In this document: in pieces, positions 45,182 to 54,502 of the stretch
Layout: every line of letters begins with the position of its first letter
Position numbering within the stretch: position 1 is the stretch's first letter
Assembly (NCBI RefSeq): GCF_023509035.1
Contig: NZ_CP075583.1
Span: 3,348,001-3,412,000, forward strand
Source of the DNA: Janthinobacterium lividum
Lineage (GTDB): Bacteria > Pseudomonadota > Gammaproteobacteria > Burkholderiales > Burkholderiaceae_D
Reading direction: 5' to 3'
Length of the DNA stretch: 64,000 bases
Translations under genes and position numbers: made by a program
The notes under the pieces: generated by a model
The model's input: the letters and a program-made list of their open reading frames with translations, nothing else
Told to the model about the DNA's origin: nothing
The model's database searches: none

Positions 45182-46630
45182 ATGCATACCATCCTGACTG
45201 GCGCGCCACTGCGCCGTTCCGTTTTATCCCTTGCCCTTGGCTGCATCGTCAGCGCCGGCGCCTTTGCCGCCGCGCCAGGCAATACGCCGCAAGCGCTGGC
45301 GCAGGTGCGCGACACCGCGCTGCAAAGCGACTGGGCGTATGCGCGCCTGGCCGACATGACGGATTTGATCGGCCCGCGCCTGTCCGGCTCCGCCGGCGCG
45401 GCCGCCGCCGTGCAGCAGGTGGCCGAGACCATGCGCCAACTGGGCGCCAAAGTCACCCTGCAGCCGGTGAAAGTGCCGCACTGGGTGCGCGGCGTGGAAA
45501 CGGCGGAAATCGTCGACTATGCTGGCCGTCCGCAGGGCGTGTCGCAGCGCGTGGTGCTCACCGCCCTGGGCGGTTCCGGCGCCACCCCGGCCGCCGGCCT
45601 GACGGCGCCCGTGATCATCGTCAAGAGCGTCGATGAACTCAAGGCCCGCGCGTCGGAAGTGAAGGGCGCCATCGTGCTGATCGACACGCCGTTCGACCAG
45701 GAGATGGCCGAGCGGGGCCTGGCCGGCGTGACCTATGGCCAGGGCTCGCGCTCGCGTTTCCTCGGCCCCAAGGCGGCGGCCGACCTGGGTGCGGCCGCCG
45801 CGCTGGTGCGCTCGATCGGCGGCGCGAACTTCCGCATCCCGCACGCGGGCGCCACGGGCCTGGACGACAATAAACGCATTCCCGCCGCCGCCGTCACCGT
45901 GGAAGACGCCTTGTTGATGGGCCGACTGGCCGCGCGCGGCCCCCTGAAAATGCACCTGACCCTGACGCCGCAAAACCTGCCGGAAGCGGACAGCTACAAC
46001 GTCATCGCCGATTGGCCGGGCACGGACAAGGCCGACGAAGTGGTGGTGGTCTCCGGCCACCTCGATTCCTGGGACCTGGCGACGGGCGCGCACGACGACG
46101 GCGCCGGCGTGGTGGCGGCCATGGGCGTGGTGGAAACCCTGAAAAAACTCGATTACCGCCCGCGCCGCACCATCCGCGTGATCGCCTGGATGAATGAGGA
46201 AAATGGCGGCCGTGGCGGCCAGGCCTATTTCGAGGCCCACAAGCAGGCGCTCGGTAAACAATATGCGGCCATCGAGATGGATAGCGGGGCCGGCCGCCCG
46301 TTCGGCATCCTCGCCAGCGTGGGGCCGAAGTCGGAAAAGCTGTTCGCGCCCCTGCGCGCGGCCCTGCAGCCGATGGGCGCGCACGCCTTCACGCGCCGCG
46401 ACGCGCTGGGCACGGGCGATTTGCACCGCCTGGAAACGGGCGGCGTGCCAAGCTTCGAGCCGCTGGTAGACAGCCACAGTTACTTCCACTACCACCATAC
46501 GCCGGCCGACACCTTGGACAAGGTCGACCCGGATAACCTGAAGCGCAACGTGGCGCTGATGTCGTCGCTGGCGTGGTTCCTGGCCAATATCGATGGCGAG
46601 ATCGGGCGCGCGCCGGAGCAGTCGGAATAA
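45182..46630 (+). CDS. M28-family zinc metallopeptidase, exported
   Basis: 482-residue peptidase with a signal peptide (about 1-29, LSLALGCIVSAGAFAA). A PA-like insert (about 120-240) precedes the zinc domain. Ligands in the order of the carboxypeptidase Q/aminopeptidase type: VVSGHLDSWDLATGAHDDGAG (His, Asp), WMNEENGG (catalytic Glu pair), EMDSGAG, and YFHYHHTPADTLDKV (last His). All residues for a two-zinc aminopeptidase or dipeptidase are present. Periplasmic or secreted. No operon partner. Confidence 0.9.
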   Translation: MHTILTGAPLRRSVLSLALGCIVSAGAFAAAPGNTPQALAQVRDTALQSDWAYARLADMTDLIGPRLSGSAGAAAAVQQVAETMRQLGAKVTLQPVKVPHWVRGVETAEIVDYAGRPQGVSQRVVLTALGGSGATPAAGLTAPVIIVKSVDELKARASEVKGAIVLIDTPFDQEMAERGLAGVTYGQGSRSRFLGPKAAADLGAAAALVRSIGGANFRIPHAGATGLDDNKRIPAAAVTVEDALLMGRLAARGPLKMHLTLTPQNLPEADSYNVIADWPGTDKADEVVVVSGHLDSWDLATGAHDDGAGVVAAMGVVETLKKLDYRPRRTIRVIAWMNEENGGRGGQAYFEAHKQALGKQYAAIEMDSGAGRPFGILASVGPKSEKLFAPLRAALQPMGAHAFTRRDALGTGDLHRLETGGVPSFEPLVDSHSYFHYHHTPADTLDKVDPDNLKRNVALMSSLAWFLANIDGEIGRAPEQSE

Positions 46631-46646
46631 GGGGGAGCTTGCCTCC

Positions 46647-47975
46647 TCACTTCGAGTAGCCCTGCATAGTATCCGCCGCATCGTGGCGGATGCCCCACCA
46701 TGGCAAGTACGCATTGTTTTCGCCGCGCGCGCGGAACCACGGCTTGTCGTGGGCTATGGGCCGCACGGTGGTCGGCGGCAAGACCAGCACGCCCGTGACG
46801 CTGTCAGGATCGCTTGTGCCCGCCACCAGCACGGGCTTGCCGACGTGGTTCGCATGGGCGATGCCCAGGGCGACGTTGGTCAGCGCCGTGCCGGCGCCCA
46901 TTTCGCCCAGCAGCGCCGGCGTATTGAAGGTTTGTGGCAGGAAGTCGAAGTCCGGCACTTCCAGGGTCAGCGCCTGCGCCAGCTGGCCCAGCCGGTCGGA
47001 GGACGTGGGCAGGGTCCTGTTGGCGTCGTGGATGACGTAGCCAATATCGGTTTCCGTCTTGCCACCATGGCGCGCCGCCTCGGCGAACGCGGCCTGCCAG
47101 GCCTGCACGGCGCGCGGCGGCTTGTCCTTGGCCAATTCAAAATCAGCCGCGCTTTTCGTGGCCGGATAGCCTATCCACGCCAGCGCCGCGCGCTCCGTCT
47201 TGTAATCGGGGCCGGCCAGCACGAGCAGCACCAGGTTTTCATTGATCTGCATGGTTTTCGGCCGGCTCGGCGCATCCCAGTTCATGACCCATACGGTTTC
47301 CTTCGGATGTGTTTCCAGGTAGGCCAGCGCGGCTTTCAGGGAGATGAAGCCTGCATTGTTGCCGCCCAGGGTGATGCGCACGTCGGGTGGCGTGGCGCGG
47401 GTCCAGAGGGTGGGGAAGTGGGGGTTGCCGATATCGAAGTTGCTGATAATTTCATCTTTTATTGTCTGATACACTTCCGCAGGGTCGAATTTCCCTTCAG
47501 GCAGAGCATATTCCACGCGTATGCCAGCCAGTTCGCGCCAGTTCTCTTTTTTATCTTTGGGATAGACGTGGTAGAAGTAGGTGGGGCTGGAAAAATAGAT
47601 ATCGTGGAAATTGCTCATCAGTTCTTGTAAATACTTATGGTGATAACCCTTGAACGTTTCCCTGCCATTGATATCGTGGGCAATGGGAGCGACTGCCTGC
47701 AAGGTACTGAAGCCCCTGGGATCCGTTCTGACCATATCGTCATTTTCGTTGGGCTTGGCCAATCCCAACGTCCATAGCAGCTGCCATTCGGTCGGATAGT
47801 CGAGCCGCTGCAGTGGATTGAGCCATTGCAGGCCGACGACTTGTGCCCGGAAGGGAGTGTGGACCGTGTTTTTTGGGGGCTCTTCTTCTTTCGGCGCAGG
47901 TTTCACGGCGCAGGCTGTCAATAGCGCAAATATGGAGCAAGCGGCGAGCATGGGCAAGGCAAGGAACTGTTTCAT
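46647..47975 (-). CDS. Tla3-type (DUF2875) lipoprotein, type VI lipase adaptor
   Basis: 442 residues from the ATG at 47975, beginning with a lipoprotein signal ending in LLTAC. The rest resembles DUF2875 proteins, of which P. aeruginosa Tla3 is the known member: it loads a Tle3 phospholipase onto the type VI VgrG spike from the periplasm. The adjoining upstream gene is a Tle3-type lipase, which supports the call. The frame is also open to a GTG at 48113 (GAGGA six bases upstream, overlapping the lipase stop), which would add a transmembrane segment (RLAWALAASFIVMCLALWLN). Which start is used is unclear. Confidence 0.72.
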   Translation of the reverse strand: MKQFLALPMLAACSIFALLTACAVKPAPKEEEPPKNTVHTPFRAQVVGLQWLNPLQRLDYPTEWQLLWTLGLAKPNENDDMVRTDPRGFSTLQAVAPIAHDINGRETFKGYHHKYLQELMSNFHDIYFSSPTYFYHVYPKDKKENWRELAGIRVEYALPEGKFDPAEVYQTIKDEIISNFDIGNPHFPTLWTRATPPDVRITLGGNNAGFISLKAALAYLETHPKETVWVMNWDAPSRPKTMQINENLVLLVLAGPDYKTERAALAWIGYPATKSAADFELAKDKPPRAVQAWQAAFAEAARHGGKTETDIGYVIHDANRTLPTSSDRLGQLAQALTLEVPDFDFLPQTFNTPALLGEMGAGTALTNVALGIAHANHVGKPVLVAGTSDPDSVTGVLVLPPTTVRPIAHDKPWFRARGENNAYLPWWGIRHDAADTMQGYSK

Positions 47976-48105
47976 GAGAGATCCAGGTGAATGGCTAGTC
48001 TGGTGACCTGCATAGCTTGGCCAGTTGAGCCAGAGCGCAAGGCACATGACAATGAAAGATGCGGCGAGCGCCCAGGCCAATCGCTGGCGCGGCGTGGCGA
48101 TGAAC

Positions 48106-50240
48106 TTACGCACCGTCAGTCCTCAGCGCAAAGTTGCTGGAGGTGTCGGCAGGCTTGGTATTCTGGCGCTCGTCCACGATGCTTTCTGGCTTTCTGGCGG
48201 GGCTACTTTTAGCATTTGCCCATTCAAACAGAGGTACGCCTTTAAATTTTCCCTTGTTGTAATACTCGAAAAATTCTTTGTTTTTGTCGGTATTTTCCAG
48301 TCCTTTTAGTATTTGCCAATCCGCCGCCACCCTTAATTCGCGCAACGCCTCTTGCCCGATCGTGCACACTCCCACCGCCACATCATAGGCCAGCGCCTTC
48401 TGCGCATGCTCGGGATTAGTCATGATGGTCGAGTGGTCGGTGGCGTGGGTGTCGATATTGGCGGCCAGGCAGGTCTGGATTTCGTTCTTGCGCCAGGCAT
48501 TGAATTCCTTGGAAGCCTCTTCCGGCTTGTCCACCGGTGTCACAGGCTCGCCCTTTTCGACCCAGCCGTCGCGCCTGGCCTGCATGCGCAGCATGCCGTT
48601 CTGTTCGTAGCGCAGCGCCGCCTCGGCTTGCGCATCGCCCTTGCCCTGGGGACGGTAAGGCGCATACGCGTCATCGGCTTCGGCGGCGCGGTCCTTATGC
48701 AGGGAGTCGGCCGGGGCATCGCAGTCTTCGTCAAATTGTTCGCTGGTGTCGGCAAAGCGTGTCGAGCGTGGCAGGAATGCCTCGGGCAGCTTGGGTGCCT
48801 TCATCGGCAGCCGCCAGGACTTGGGCGGCAGGGCGTTGATGCGCGTGCCGGCAGTCTTGGCGAGAATGATGACGATGGGCGCGAAGAGGAAAGTCAGTAT
48901 CTTGCGCCCGATGCCTTTGCTGGCCCGCATGCCCTTTGCGATCGAGTATTCGGCGACCAGCGAATGCGGGTGCCAGAAATCGAGGCTGTCCGGCGTCAAG
49001 GGCTGGCCATTGCGCTGCCAGATATCGTAGTCCTGTTCATTTTCCTGGCCGACAAGGTGGTTTTGCGCAAACACGCGCTGGGTGAAGACACCTTCACCGC
49101 CCGTATCGGCGATTTCCTGCGCCGACATGCCGCGCCAGCCTATGCCCTGCACTGGCGTGGCGGAAATCACCTGGTCGTGCGGATTGAAATACAAGGTGAC
49201 CCTGCCATAGGTGGAACCATGCACGCCGTAGTCTGCGCGGTCGAACGCGGCCGTATAGCTGTCCTTGCGTTCAGGCTTGCGATTGGCGCTGAACTCGTCG
49301 ACAAAGGCGGCATCCTGCTGCATTGCCGAACGGGTGCGTAAGATGTTGAAAAACGCTTTCAAGGTTTGCGTGCGCGCCGCGTACTTTTGCCGGCCGTATT
49401 GCCATGTTCGTCCTTCAAATGGCCGCTGACCCAGTTTTCCGTAAAATTGCTGTCGAGCAAACTGTAGGGCGGGTTGCACAGTACATAACTGTCGGCCACG
49501 GCGGAAGCGCCCAGCGTTTCACCGAGAAAGGCGGCCGCCATGGCCACCATATTGCCCTGGCTATGGCAGACGATGGTGACGGGTGCGTCCTGCTGGCAAT
49601 CCCTGATCGATTGCACGAGCCGCGCCAGGCGCCAGGCGGCGAATACAAAATACGGGCGCGGCGGACAGGCATACACTTGCCGGTCATTCGTCGGGTTCAT
49701 GTGCTGGATATGCATCCACAGGAACAGCTCCTCTGACAAGCCCTGGCCCCACAGGTCAGGCAGGGCGCTGCAGCCGTTGGCGAACGGTCCACCGCCCCAG
49801 TAATTCTTTTCGTTGAGATAGATGCCGTCGCCAAATGCCTGCAATTCCTCGCCGTTGGCCTTGTAACCCCAGCGAAAGCGGATCACGGGCGAATTGGCAT
49901 CGTCCGCTTGCAGGAAGGTGGTGGCATTGCGCTTGGGGTTGAGGAAACCGTCATCCGTCAATTCGCGTGTGTAAGTGGCAGCCTTCATCTGCCCGGCGGC
50001 CGGGCCCGGTATCACCAGGTCCTTATCGCGGCGTTTTAGGCGGGTATTCAGGCCTGCGCATAGCCCTTGTTCGGCCTGGTCGTACCATTCGCCGTCGGAA
50101 TTGACGCCATGTACGAAGATGACGACGCCGGGGCGCGGCAGGCGCGTCACCGCATTCAGAAGCGCATGGCTGAACAAGGTAGTACCTTGCGCCTCGGACA
50201 GCAGCATGCGGTCGGCGCCAGGTGTGTAGTCGGGAATCAT
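48106..50240 (-). pseudogene. Tle3-type type VI secretion phospholipase effector, frameshifted
   Basis: One lipase in two frames. The first frame (from ATG 50240, GGAGGG five bases upstream) has an alpha/beta-hydrolase core with FVHGVNSDG and the nucleophile S227 in CHSQGNM, and runs to a stop at 49359. The second, closed at 48106, carries on with GRQKYAARTQTLKAFFNILR and about 420 residues more, including a basic, hydrophobic segment. The change of frame is at about 49390-49400 (ACGGCCGGCAAAAG); one missing base would rejoin them into a protein of about 700 residues. The Tla3-type adaptor follows. No VgrG or immunity gene is seen next to it. Confidence 0.78.
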
Positions 50241-50288
50241 GCGGGCCCTCCGTGAGTGTTAAACAGGAAAAGGCGGCGCCCAAGCGAA

Positions 50289-50323
50289 CCCAGGCAATCT
50301 GCACTGTATGCGGATTGCCTGGG
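50289..50323. terminator. Inverted repeat between Tle3-type gene and hydrolase gene
   Basis: CCCAGGCAATC (50289-50299) pairs perfectly with GATTGCCTGGG (50313-50323). No T run follows on either strand, so it may be a terminator of the hydrolase gene or a protein site. Confidence 0.45.
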
Positions 50324-50380
50324 GTGGAACTTGCGTGGTGTCAAGAAAGGAGGCGCGGCGGGCGGGGAATGCCCGGGGAA

Positions 50381-51238
50381 TTAAATCGCGTTCAGCGGTA
50401 TCTTCAGGTAGCGCACGCCGTTGTCTTCCGGCTCGGGCAGCTTGCCCGCATTGATATTGACCTGGATGGCGGGCAAGATCAAGGTCGGCATGTCCAGGGT
50501 GGCGTCGCGGCTGGTGCGCATGGCCACGAATTGTTCTTCCGTAATGCCGTCGCGCAAGTGGATGTTGCTGGCACGCTGTTCGGCCACCGTCACTTCCCAG
50601 CGCGGCGCGCGGCCGTTGGGCGGGTAGTCGTGGCACATGAACAGCCGCGTCTGCGGCGGCAACGCCAGCAGGCGCTGCACCGAGCGATACAACAGGGAAG
50701 CGGAGCCGCCGGGAAAGTCGCAGCGGGCCGAACCCACGTCCGGCATGAATAGGGTGTCGCCCACGAAGACGGCGTCGCCGATCTGGTAAGCCAGGTCGGC
50801 CGGCGTGTGGCCGGGCACGTGCAGGGCGCGCACTTCGAGTGTGCCGATATGAAACACCTGGTCGGGCGCGAACAGCTGGTCGAACTGCGAACCGTCGGCC
50901 CTGGCGTCATCCTGATGGTAAACGGCGGCGAACGCCTGCTGCACCGTCCGGATAGCGGCGCCGATGGCCACGTCACCGCCCAGTTGCTGCTGCAGGTAGG
51001 GCGCGGCGGAAAGATGATCGGCGTGCGCATGGGTTTCCAGCAGCCAGCGGCATTGCAAGCCGTGTTCGCGCACGAAGGCGATCACCTTGTCGGCCGAGGC
51101 GGTCGACGTGCGGCCCGCCTTGGGATCGTAGTCGAGCACGGAATCGATGATGGCGCAGTCCCGGCCATCGGCCTCATACACGACGTAGGTGACGGTGGCG
51201 GTGGCTGGGTCGAAGAAAGCTTGGATTTGTGGAGTCAT
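50381..51238 (-). CDS. Metallo-beta-lactamase-fold hydrolase, persulfide dioxygenase/glyoxalase II-like
   Basis: 285-residue cytosolic metal hydrolase. The metal-binding HxHxDH is at 70-75 (LLETHAHADHLSAAP), further ligands in VPGHTPADLAY and FMCHDYPPNGR, and FVGDTLFMPDVGSARCDFPGGSASLLY is the conserved block of the ETHE1-like persulfide dioxygenases and related MBL hydrolases. ETHE1-type enzymes use one iron and glutathione persulfide; the exact substrate here is inferred. I start at MTPQIQAFF (51238); the longer frame lacks conservation. No sulfur gene or rhodanese adjoins it. Confidence 0.82.
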   Translation of the reverse strand: MTPQIQAFFDPATATVTYVVYEADGRDCAIIDSVLDYDPKAGRTSTASADKVIAFVREHGLQCRWLLETHAHADHLSAAPYLQQQLGGDVAIGAAIRTVQQAFAAVYHQDDARADGSQFDQLFAPDQVFHIGTLEVRALHVPGHTPADLAYQIGDAVFVGDTLFMPDVGSARCDFPGGSASLLYRSVQRLLALPPQTRLFMCHDYPPNGRAPRWEVTVAEQRASNIHLRDGITEEQFVAMRTSRDATLDMPTLILPAIQVNINAGKLPEPEDNGVRYLKIPLNAI

Positions 51239-51414
51239 CACGGCGGCAAGGGGCGGACAGGGAAGGGCATTATATCGCCAGAGTTCGCCCAAAAAATGTT
51301 GAAAATTGATATTTAACATGCGAAAAACAGATAAGAGGCCAGGCAAGGCGTGCGACTAACGTGCGCACCCTGTGCCTTGCCGCATGCTAACCTTATTCTT
51401 ACAAGGAGGAATTC

Positions 51415-51651
51415 ATGAATGATATGACTGCACGCAGCGAACAGTACCGCGGTTTTACGATTTCCGTGACCCCGCAAAAGGATAACGACGATTTATGGGA
51501 TTTTACCTACCGCCTGCAGCGCGAAGGCGAATCCGAGGCGCAGGCGATCACGCGCAGCCGCACCCTGGGCGGTTATGCGGCGCCCGAGACGGCTTGCACG
51601 GCTGGTCTGGAAGTGGCCAGGACGGAAGTCGATAATCTGCTGCGTCCTTGA
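51415..51651 (+). CDS. Hypothetical 78-residue protein, member of a local paralogue pair
   Basis: Small soluble protein with the pattern YRGFTISVTPQ ... DLWDFTYRLQREG ... TAGLEVARTEVDNL: a short beta sheet followed by an amphipathic helix. AAGGAGG precedes the ATG, a very strong site. The next gene (51775) encodes a protein with the same layout. No known family recognised. Confidence 0.75.
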   Translation: MNDMTARSEQYRGFTISVTPQKDNDDLWDFTYRLQREGESEAQAITRSRTLGGYAAPETACTAGLEVARTEVDNLLRP

Positions 51652-51774
51652 AGCAGCGTAAATTGTTTAGCCCGAAAGTGAGCCTGACTACGGCTGGCGC
51701 GTGAAACACATCGCTGCCAGTCGCGCTTCATGCTACGATTTCCATTATTGAGTCAGTCACGAAGGAGGCATCCA

Positions 51775-52023
51775 ATGAATAGCAGTTCTAAAATTCACTA
51801 TAAGGGCTGGGAAATCGCACCCTTGGCCGTGCCCACCACCGACGGCAAATGGTCGGCCAGTTGCGACATCGAACGCGCCACTGCGGAAGGCCTGGAAGTA
51901 TTCGAAGGCTCGACCATGCAATTCGTGCGCGACGACGAGGAGGGCGCCATCGCCGCCGCCTGCGAAGAAGCCGTGCGCCAGATCGACAACATCATCGCAA
52001 ATCCGCTGGTGCGCCTGGCCTGA
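51775..52023 (+). CDS. Hypothetical 82-residue protein, paralogue of the gene at 51415
   Basis: Same layout as the protein at 51415: YKGWEIAPLAV ... GKWSASCDIERAT ... AACEEAVRQIDNI. AAGGAGG lies nine bases before the ATG. The upstream frame to 51730 is not needed. The shared G-(F/W)-x-I and terminal helix suggest a duplicated single-domain protein. A terminator follows. Confidence 0.75.
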   Translation: MNSSSKIHYKGWEIAPLAVPTTDGKWSASCDIERATAEGLEVFEGSTMQFVRDDEEGAIAAACEEAVRQIDNIIANPLVRLA

Positions 52024-52053
52024 TTTTCTATCCCTTCAGTCCTTGTGTTCCCG

Positions 52054-52078
52054 CAGCCGGCATTCGCCGGCTGTTTTT
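52054..52078 (+). terminator. Rho-independent terminator after the small paralogue pair
   Basis: CAGCCGGC (52054-52061), ATTC, GCCGGCTG (52066-52073), then five T. Confidence 0.85.
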
Positions 52079-52139
52079 CTTTCAAACGCTGCTGGCGGCG
52101 CGTCTGCCTGCTTCCCTCCTTTCCAGTCAGTCCTGTTTT

Positions 52140-52195
52140 ATGTTTCAATATTATGTTTCAAAATGAAATAATGAAACAAAAATGAAACGTTTCAT
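52140..52195 (+). promoter_or_regulatory. Repeated TGAAAC sites, likely PrpR upstream activating sequence
   Basis: An AT-rich block with two direct ATGTTTCA (52140, 52153), two ATGAAAC (52171, 52182) and GTTTCAT (52189-52195); the last two make the palindrome ATGAAACGTTTCAT. It sits about 120-170 bases before a sigma-54 promoter, the distance at which enhancer-binding proteins act. PrpR is the known sigma-54 activator of prp genes; the assignment to PrpR is inferred. Confidence 0.65.
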
Positions 52196-52310
52196 TGGTC
52201 AAACGTGAGCTCGCTGTTCCCTGGCGGGACAGCACTGAGTAGCGCGGGCTGGTGCCTAGCACCCTGTTTTCACTCTGCTGTCACGTGTTTTTGGCGGCGC
52301 CGCACTGGCC

Positions 52311-52326
52311 TGGCACGGCATTTGCA
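52311..52326 (+). promoter_or_regulatory. Sigma-54 promoter of the prp operon
   Basis: TGGCACGGCATTTGCA: the -24 GG and the -12 GC are at the required 12-base distance and the surrounding bases match the consensus TGGCAC-N5-TTGC. It lies 65 bases upstream of prpB. Sigma-54 needs an activator, here expected to be PrpR with 2-methylcitrate. Confidence 0.85.
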
Positions 52327-52390
52327 ATACCAATGTTCATAGCCACTCCGTGAAACATTCGGGACCATCCGAAACCCATAAGGTGAACAC

Positions 52391-53278
52391 ATGACTCAAT
52401 ACTCCGCAGGTGCCGCATTCCGCAAGGCCGTCCAGGAAGAATCCCCGTTGCAAGTCGTCGGCGCCATCAACGCCAACCATGCCTTGCTGGCCAAGCGCGC
52501 CGGCTATAAAGCCATCTACCTGTCCGGTGGCGGGGTCGCGGCCGGCTCGCTGGGCTTGCCCGACCTGGGCATTTCCAGCCTGGACGACGTGCTGACCGAT
52601 ATCCGCCGCATTACCGACGTATGCGACCTGCCGCTGCTGGTCGATGCCGACACGGGCTTTGGTTCGTCCGCCTTCAATGTGGCGCGCACGGTGAAATCGA
52701 TGATCAAGTTTGGCGCGGCCGGCCTGCACATCGAAGACCAGGTGGGCGCCAAGCGCTGCGGCCACCGTCCGGGCAAGGAAATCGTGAGCAAGGAAGAAAT
52801 GGTCGACCGCATCAAGGCGGCCGTCGATGCGCGCACGGACCCGAACTTCGTCATCATGGCGCGCACCGATGCGCTGGCCGTCGATGGCCTGGAAGCGGCA
52901 CTGGAGCGCGCCGTCGCCTGCGTCGAAGCAGGCGCCGACATGATCTTCCCGGAAGCCATCACGGACCTGGACATGTACGCCACCTTCGCCAAGGCCGTCA
53001 ATGTGCCGATTTTGGCCAACATCACGGAATTTGGTTCCACGCCGCTGTTCACCCTGGACGAATTGCGCAGCGCCCACGTGGGCCTGGCCCTGTACCCGCT
53101 GTCGGCCTTCCGCGCCATGAACAAGGCGGCGGAAAACGTCTACCGCGCACTGCGCCGCGACGGCACGCAAAAGAATGTCGTCGACACCATGCAGACGCGC
53201 ATGGAGCTGTATGAATCGATCAATTACCACGACTTCGAGCAAAAGCTCGACGCGCTGTTCGCCGCGCAAAAGAAATAA
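52391..53278 (+). CDS. prpB: Methylisocitrate lyase
   Basis: 295-residue cytosolic enzyme splitting 2-methylisocitrate into pyruvate and succinate, last step of the methylcitrate cycle. TIM-barrel of the isocitrate lyase superfamily with the signature [10 protein letters not shown] (C123 catalytic) and DADTGFG metal-binding segment; [14 protein letters not shown] start. It heads the operon prpB-prpC-acnD-prpF-prpE and begins 65 bases after the sigma-54 promoter. Confidence 0.97.
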   Translation: MTQYSAGAAFRKAVQEESPLQVVGAINANHALLAKRAGYKAIYLSGGGVAAGSLGLPDLGISSLDDVLTDIRRITDVCDLPLLVDADTGFGSSAFNVARTVKSMIKFGAAGLHIEDQVGAKRCGHRPGKEIVSKEEMVDRIKAAVDARTDPNFVIMARTDALAVDGLEAALERAVACVEAGADMIFPEAITDLDMYATFAKAVNVPILANITEFGSTPLFTLDELRSAHVGLALYPLSAFRAMNKAAENVYRALRRDGTQKNVVDTMQTRMELYESINYHDFEQKLDALFAAQKK

Positions 53279-53347
53279 GTAAAGAAGCAGGGACCGCATG
53301 CCGGTCCCGCAATGACGCACCCGAGACTATTCAATCTGGAGAACACA

Positions 53348-54502
53348 ATGACCGCACCGCAAGTCGCTACTTTCAAGCCTAAAAAATCCGTCGCCCTGTC
53401 CGGCGTCACCGCCGGCAATACGGCGCTGTGCTCGGTCGGCAAGACCGGCAACGATTTGCATTACCGCGGCTATGACATCCTGGACGTGGCCGACAGCTGC
53501 GAGTTCGAGGAAATCGCCTACCTGCTGGTGCACGGCAAGCTGCCGACGTCCGCCGAATTGAAAGGCTACAAGGCCAAGCTGAAATCCTTGCGCGGCTTGC
53601 CGTCCGCCGTCAAGCTGGCGCTGGAAGCCTTGCCCGCCGCTGCCCACCCGATGGACGTGATGCGCACGGGCGTCTCCGTGCTGGGCTGCACCCTGCCGGA
53701 AAAAGACGATCACAACGCGCCCGGCGCGCGCGACATCGCCGACCGCCTGATGGCGTCGTTCGGCTCCATGCTGCTGTACTGGTACCACTACAGCCATAAC
53801 GGCAAGCGCATCGAAGTGGAAACGGACGACGATTCGATCGGCGGCCACTTCCTGCACCTGCTGCATGGCGAAAAACCGTCGGCATCGTGGGAAAAAGCCA
53901 TGCACACGTCGCTGATCCTGTACGCGGAACACGAATTCAACGCTTCGACCTTCACCAGCCGCGTCATCGCCGGCACGGGCTCGGACATCCACTCGGCCAT
54001 CACGGGCGCCATCGGCGCGCTGCGCGGTCCGAAACACGGCGGCGCGAACGAAGTGGCCCTGGACATCCAGAAACGCTACGACAACGCCGATGAAGCGGAA
54101 GCGGACATCCGTGAGCGCGTGGCCAACAAGGAAGTGGTGATCGGCTTCGGCCACCCCGTCTACACGATTTCCGACCCGCGCAATAAAGTCATCAAGGAAG
54201 TGGCCCGCTCGCTGTCGCAGGAAGCCGGTTCCACCAAGATGTTCGACATCGCCGAGCGCCTGGAATCGGTCATGTGGGAAATCAAGAACATGTTCCCGAA
54301 CCTGGACTGGTTCTCGGCCGTGTCGTACCACATGATGGGCGTGCCGACGGCGATGTTTACGCCGCTGTTCGTCATCTCGCGCACTTCAGGCTGGGCCGCG
54401 CACATCATCGAACAGCGCATCGACAACAAGATCATCCGCCCGAGCGCCAACTACGTGGGGCCGGAAGACCTGGAATTCGTGCCGATCAAGGACCGCAAAT
54501 AA
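53348..54502 (+). CDS. prpC: 2-methylcitrate synthase
   Basis: 384-residue citrate-synthase-fold enzyme condensing propionyl-CoA and oxaloacetate. Catalytic residues lie in GHP ([14 protein letters not shown]) and in the final domain with [27 protein letters not shown] is the family block (seen as [16 protein letters not shown]). GGAG precedes the ATG at 53348; the longer frame is not needed. The next gene starts within its stop codon. Confidence 0.97.
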   Translation: MTAPQVATFKPKKSVALSGVTAGNTALCSVGKTGNDLHYRGYDILDVADSCEFEEIAYLLVHGKLPTSAELKGYKAKLKSLRGLPSAVKLALEALPAAAHPMDVMRTGVSVLGCTLPEKDDHNAPGARDIADRLMASFGSMLLYWYHYSHNGKRIEVETDDDSIGGHFLHLLHGEKPSASWEKAMHTSLILYAEHEFNASTFTSRVIAGTGSDIHSAITGAIGALRGPKHGGANEVALDIQKRYDNADEAEADIRERVANKEVVIGFGHPVYTISDPRNKVIKEVARSLSQEAGSTKMFDIAERLESVMWEIKNMFPNLDWFSAVSYHMMGVPTAMFTPLFVISRTSGWAAHIIEQRIDNKIIRPSANYVGPEDLEFVPIKDRK

